The position numbers and the translations under genes were made by a program. This document shows, in pieces, positions 60,904-64,000 of a stretch of 64,000 nt of DNA. The DNA lies in assembly GCA_028554755.1 (NCBI GenBank), contig JAPTOF010000007.1:19463001-19527000 (forward strand), in the 5' to 3' direction. Positions within the stretch are counted from its first letter, which is position 1; each line of letters begins with the position of its first letter. The notes under the pieces were generated by a model that was not told the origin of the DNA, made no database searches, and saw nothing but the letters and a program-made list of their open reading frames with translations. The DNA is from Cordia subcordata. Its lineage: Eukaryota; Streptophyta; Magnoliopsida; Boraginales; Cordiaceae.

Positions 60904-61594
60904 TTCATCAGCCTTGGAGTGCAAGAAAATAAAAGAATTTACATATTGGGCAATATACATTGTGGACAATACATCTAGCATTCCTAATGATGGTGAATTT
61001 GAAATTGAAGTACCTGATGATTTGCTTATTACAGATTTCTAACATCTATTAGTAGCAATTTTTGAAAGTTCATACCCAGAACTACTTACTAAAATGAATC
61101 AGAGTGTTTGTCTCCAAAAGTGAGCAATTTTTGCACCAACACTTGAAATTGCTGAAGCAATAGATGATTACATGCTTTGGTTTCTTGGAGAAGAACATGT
61201 ATACCTACGCTCAGATAGTATTTGTAAGCAAATTTGGTTATTGATTCAGAAGCAAATTCATTCACTCTAGAGTTTTTTTAACAATATGAAGTGTTCACGC
61301 ATTCCAGACAATGTTTTGAAGATTAAAGTTGGATTTCTTGTTATGTTGCTAAAGAGATGTTGACCAGGCTTCCGGTCTTTGTATTGGAACCAAACATAAA
61401 GTGACTCAATTGGGGAACCGTGCTGCTGAGCTGAGCTTTTGTTTGGACGAAATGTTGGAGTTAAAGTTTATATACCAAGAACAGAGATGACTTCTAATAA
61501 TACAAATTTTCTATTTATGCTACAACTTAGCTAATTCCCTTTGGTTGTTTCCCTTGCCATGACTATGAACAAAAGTTTGGGACAATCTTTGTGT
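60904..61594 (+). pseudogene. Helitron PIF1-like helicase remnant, U7
   Basis: As in U1. TTTCTTGGAGAAGAACATG reads FLGEEHVYLRSDS, closest of the U1-U7 copies to the PGEE motif seen in U0. Confidence 0.83.
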
Positions 61595-62597
61595 AATTTT
61601 GGCTAGGGCTGAGCATAGGACGGGCTGGTTCAGGAATTTAGTCAACGCATGTCGCTTCCCAAAGTTTCGAGATGTTCATTTTCACTGCGCGTTCTCGGCT
61701 AAACATATTTGCATCCTATCCAATCCCATCCCAAATGTTATAGAGATTTTGGGATGGTGCGGTTCAGTTTCGGGATAAAATTATATTTTCAAAATAAAGA
61801 ATAATAAAATAGCAGATTCAGTTTTCAAAATCATCATTCATACAAATTAGAAAATCTCTGTTTCACGTCACAAAAGTTAGAAAAAGTGAATAAAAATTAA
61901 AAATATTAATGTCATCTTTTACTCCAATATTTGCTTACGAAGCATTTTAAGAGCTATGAGGATTTATTTTAGAAACCAAGTTAAATTTCTTTAGATTTTT
62001 AATTTTAATTCAAACTTAAAAGAAGTATTTTTTTATTAGAAATGTGATTGGAGTAAACTTGAAATACAAAATTATATCTTGAATCTCAAGTCCGAGACAT
62101 TATTGAGCAAAATAAATAAAAACTATGAAATCCTCTTCAAATAAAAGAAGAGAGAATATTTTAACTCTTTATATGTTATTTTATAAATATAGATATAGAT
62201 TCTTTTCTCTTTTTCTGCTTGGGCAATGGTTTAATTGATGTTTTAATTTTTTTTAATGCTAAATCTATGACTTTTTCAGTGACACATCACTATTTACAGC
62301 AACATACAATTAACTTGTGCTCCATCTAGCATTTGTTTATATGGCATCCTTAGAGTTTGAGGCTTAAGTCACAATTTTAGAATTCTTTATTATTTTTTAA
62401 CTTTTAATTTTTATTTAGAACTCAAAAATTATTTTTATAATTGTAATATAAATAAGTTTAAATTAAAATTCTTTTATGGATCTCAGGTTTGCGATAGTAT
62501 TGGAATAAATGAAAACTCAATACTAATTCCTTTTTATATTAAAGAGATGAAAAAATAACTTTAACATTATATATGTTATTAAGGTAGATCTATATAC

Positions 62598-62629
<32 letters not shown>

Positions 62630-64000
62630 GTTTATGTTTCTCTTTTTTTCGTTCATCATTCAATTGATATTTTTATTTTTCTTAAGCTTGGAAGCTAATG
62701 ATATTTTTCACTTGGTGCATCACCTTTTTTTGAGTGTCTAAAATTGATTCGTAGTTGTGTACCTTCTATTAATTTACTTGTGTCACATCAAAGTTTGAAG
62801 GTTTAACTTAATGTAAATTATACTGATTAATTAAAGTGAAGGATATAGGATTTCTTTGACATGTGAAAAATTAGATAGGTAAGATTAGATCTTTTATATT
62901 TTTTAAATTAATAACATATATTTTATAAATATTTATGTACATATATATATAATTTATATATATACATTTGTTATTATTTAGTATTTCTTTCGGGACGGGA
63001 TTTACCGCAAAAGACAAGACGGTTCAGGTTTCGAGATGGGATGCGCTGGGATAAAGGCTGAGATATACATATGACCTAAGATTTATTGTCTTCAAATGGC
63101 ACAAGAAGCATAGTGCTTCTAAGGAGTACAAAGTTGTGGGGAAAAATAATTATTTGCAAAAATTAGCTATTCCCAAATGTAAGAAAAAAGAATTAAAACC
63201 CTTAAATGCTAGGGGGAGGGGCGCTAGGAAAGTTGTTGAAGTTAACCTTAGTTTATTTGGATGTCGAGGCCTCTAAACTATTATGCGCATTTAGAGATCC
63301 ATAACATTACGTTTTTTAATTCAATAAAAATTGAGTAACAATGATAATTACAACGTGAAGTGTTGAGTTTTTTTTCTTATTTTTTTTATTGCTATTGCCT
63401 AATCAATATTTGGTTGAAAAATAAACATTTTAAATTTCTTTTCTAACCTCGGCGGATAATTTAATTTTCTTGAACCCACTCGTTGTAGCGGGAGAATAAT
63501 TTTTTTTCTTGAAAAAACATCCAATTGTTTTCTTTTGCTTCAATTTAGTTGTCTTTATATGAACTTATTAGCATTTATATTTTGAATATCAGAAGGCAAA
63601 GAGAATTGATGTTCGAACCAATGATTTCGATCATGGGCCGTAGGTTCGCATTATCCTATCCATTGTCATCACCATACTCTAGCTTATTACTAAACTCCAA
63701 TCCAAAGCTTGCTTATAACTAAAACTCCAATCCAAAGTGTGATGCACAAGAAATAACGGCGATTTACAGAATTCTTTGCCTTTCCTAAAATAACGAGAAC
63801 CACGGGGACGCCAATAAACGTCAAATATATTGATTACGCCTTTTCCATTTGATTAAAAGAGAAAGCAGACCAAAAGAAAATAGAAAAGGAAACATGAATA
63901 AGGAATACTAGTCACCACTTTAATATTAACCGTTCAATGCATGGTCATCTTCTTTCTCTCTTTGATTCTGACAAACTCAAGAGAAGTGAATTTCCACTGA
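60904..64000 (+). repeat. Array unit U7 (partial; cut by window edge)
   Basis: Matches other units from the helicase fragment into the spacer. It ends about 400 bp before the expected TATA box, so its polygalacturonase gene should lie just outside the window. Private A/T-rich changes cluster at 62,525-62,585 and 62,885-62,985. Confidence 0.95.

Larger units (their letters stand above)
10733..64000 (+). repeat. Tandem array of ~7.69-kb units carrying exopolygalacturonase-like genes
   Basis: The phrase TTCATCAGCC(C/T)TGGAGTGCAA recurs at 10733, 14780, 22473, 30159, 37838, 45524, 53218 and 60904. Spacings after the first are 7693, 7686, 7679, 7686, 7694 and 7686 bp. The first unit is only 4047 bp because of an internal deletion. 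All units are in the same orientation and are close to identical by eye apart from small indels. The array runs off the right edge, so copy number is a minimum. Confidence 0.97.

Noticed and set aside
10733..64000. CRISPR array or satellite DNA
   Set aside because: The repeat unit is 7.7 kb with genes and introns; no short direct repeats with unique spacers.

Overview
The window is nuclear DNA of a flowering plant, probably a eudicot. It is AT-rich, has intron-split genes, and carries a copia retrotransposon, a CACTA (En/Spm) DNA transposon, Helitron helicase fragments and a tRNA-derived SINE. I cannot name the species. Nothing bacterial or viral in character, no rRNA, no full tRNA gene and no CRISPR array was seen.

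Region 1 (1-10,732) is a nested transposon graveyard. A Tnt1/Tork-like Ty1/copia element runs through the left edge of the window (gag at 1) to its polypurine tract and 3' LTR near 10,391. A 6,667-bp CACTA element (1,223-7,889) is inserted in it, at the start of the integrase. The insertion has matched terminal repeats, a CTT target duplication and an exactly recoverable empty site. The copia element is dead: many stops and lost catalytic residues are explained by C-to-T or G-to-A transitions. The CACTA element keeps only a broken Ptta/En/Spm (Transposase_24-type) gene on the minus strand, and no TNP2-like transposase was seen.

Region 2 (10,733-64,000 and beyond) is a head-to-tail array of a unit of about 7.69 kb. 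It holds one internally deleted unit (U0), six complete units (U1-U6) and the start of an eighth (U7). In order, each complete unit has: a Helitron PIF1-like helicase C-terminal remnant; about 2.8 kb of AT-rich DNA with an AT microsatellite; a TATA box; a five-exon GH28 exopolygalacturonase-like gene with a tRNA-derived SINE in intron 1; and about 1 kb of 3' flank with a telobox-containing hairpin. The intact reading, pieced together across units, is about 406 codons with an N-terminal signal peptide and all four GH28 motifs. No single unit is open from start to stop.

The frame breaks are not random. Nearly all are one- or two-base losses or swaps at CAG, CTG or CCG trinucleotides or in homopolymers. 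That points to base-calling error at CHG-methylated cytosines as much as to real gene death. The array's left boundary coincides with the Helitron fragment, so recombination between flanking Helitron fragments, or rolling-circle amplification, is a testable origin for the array.
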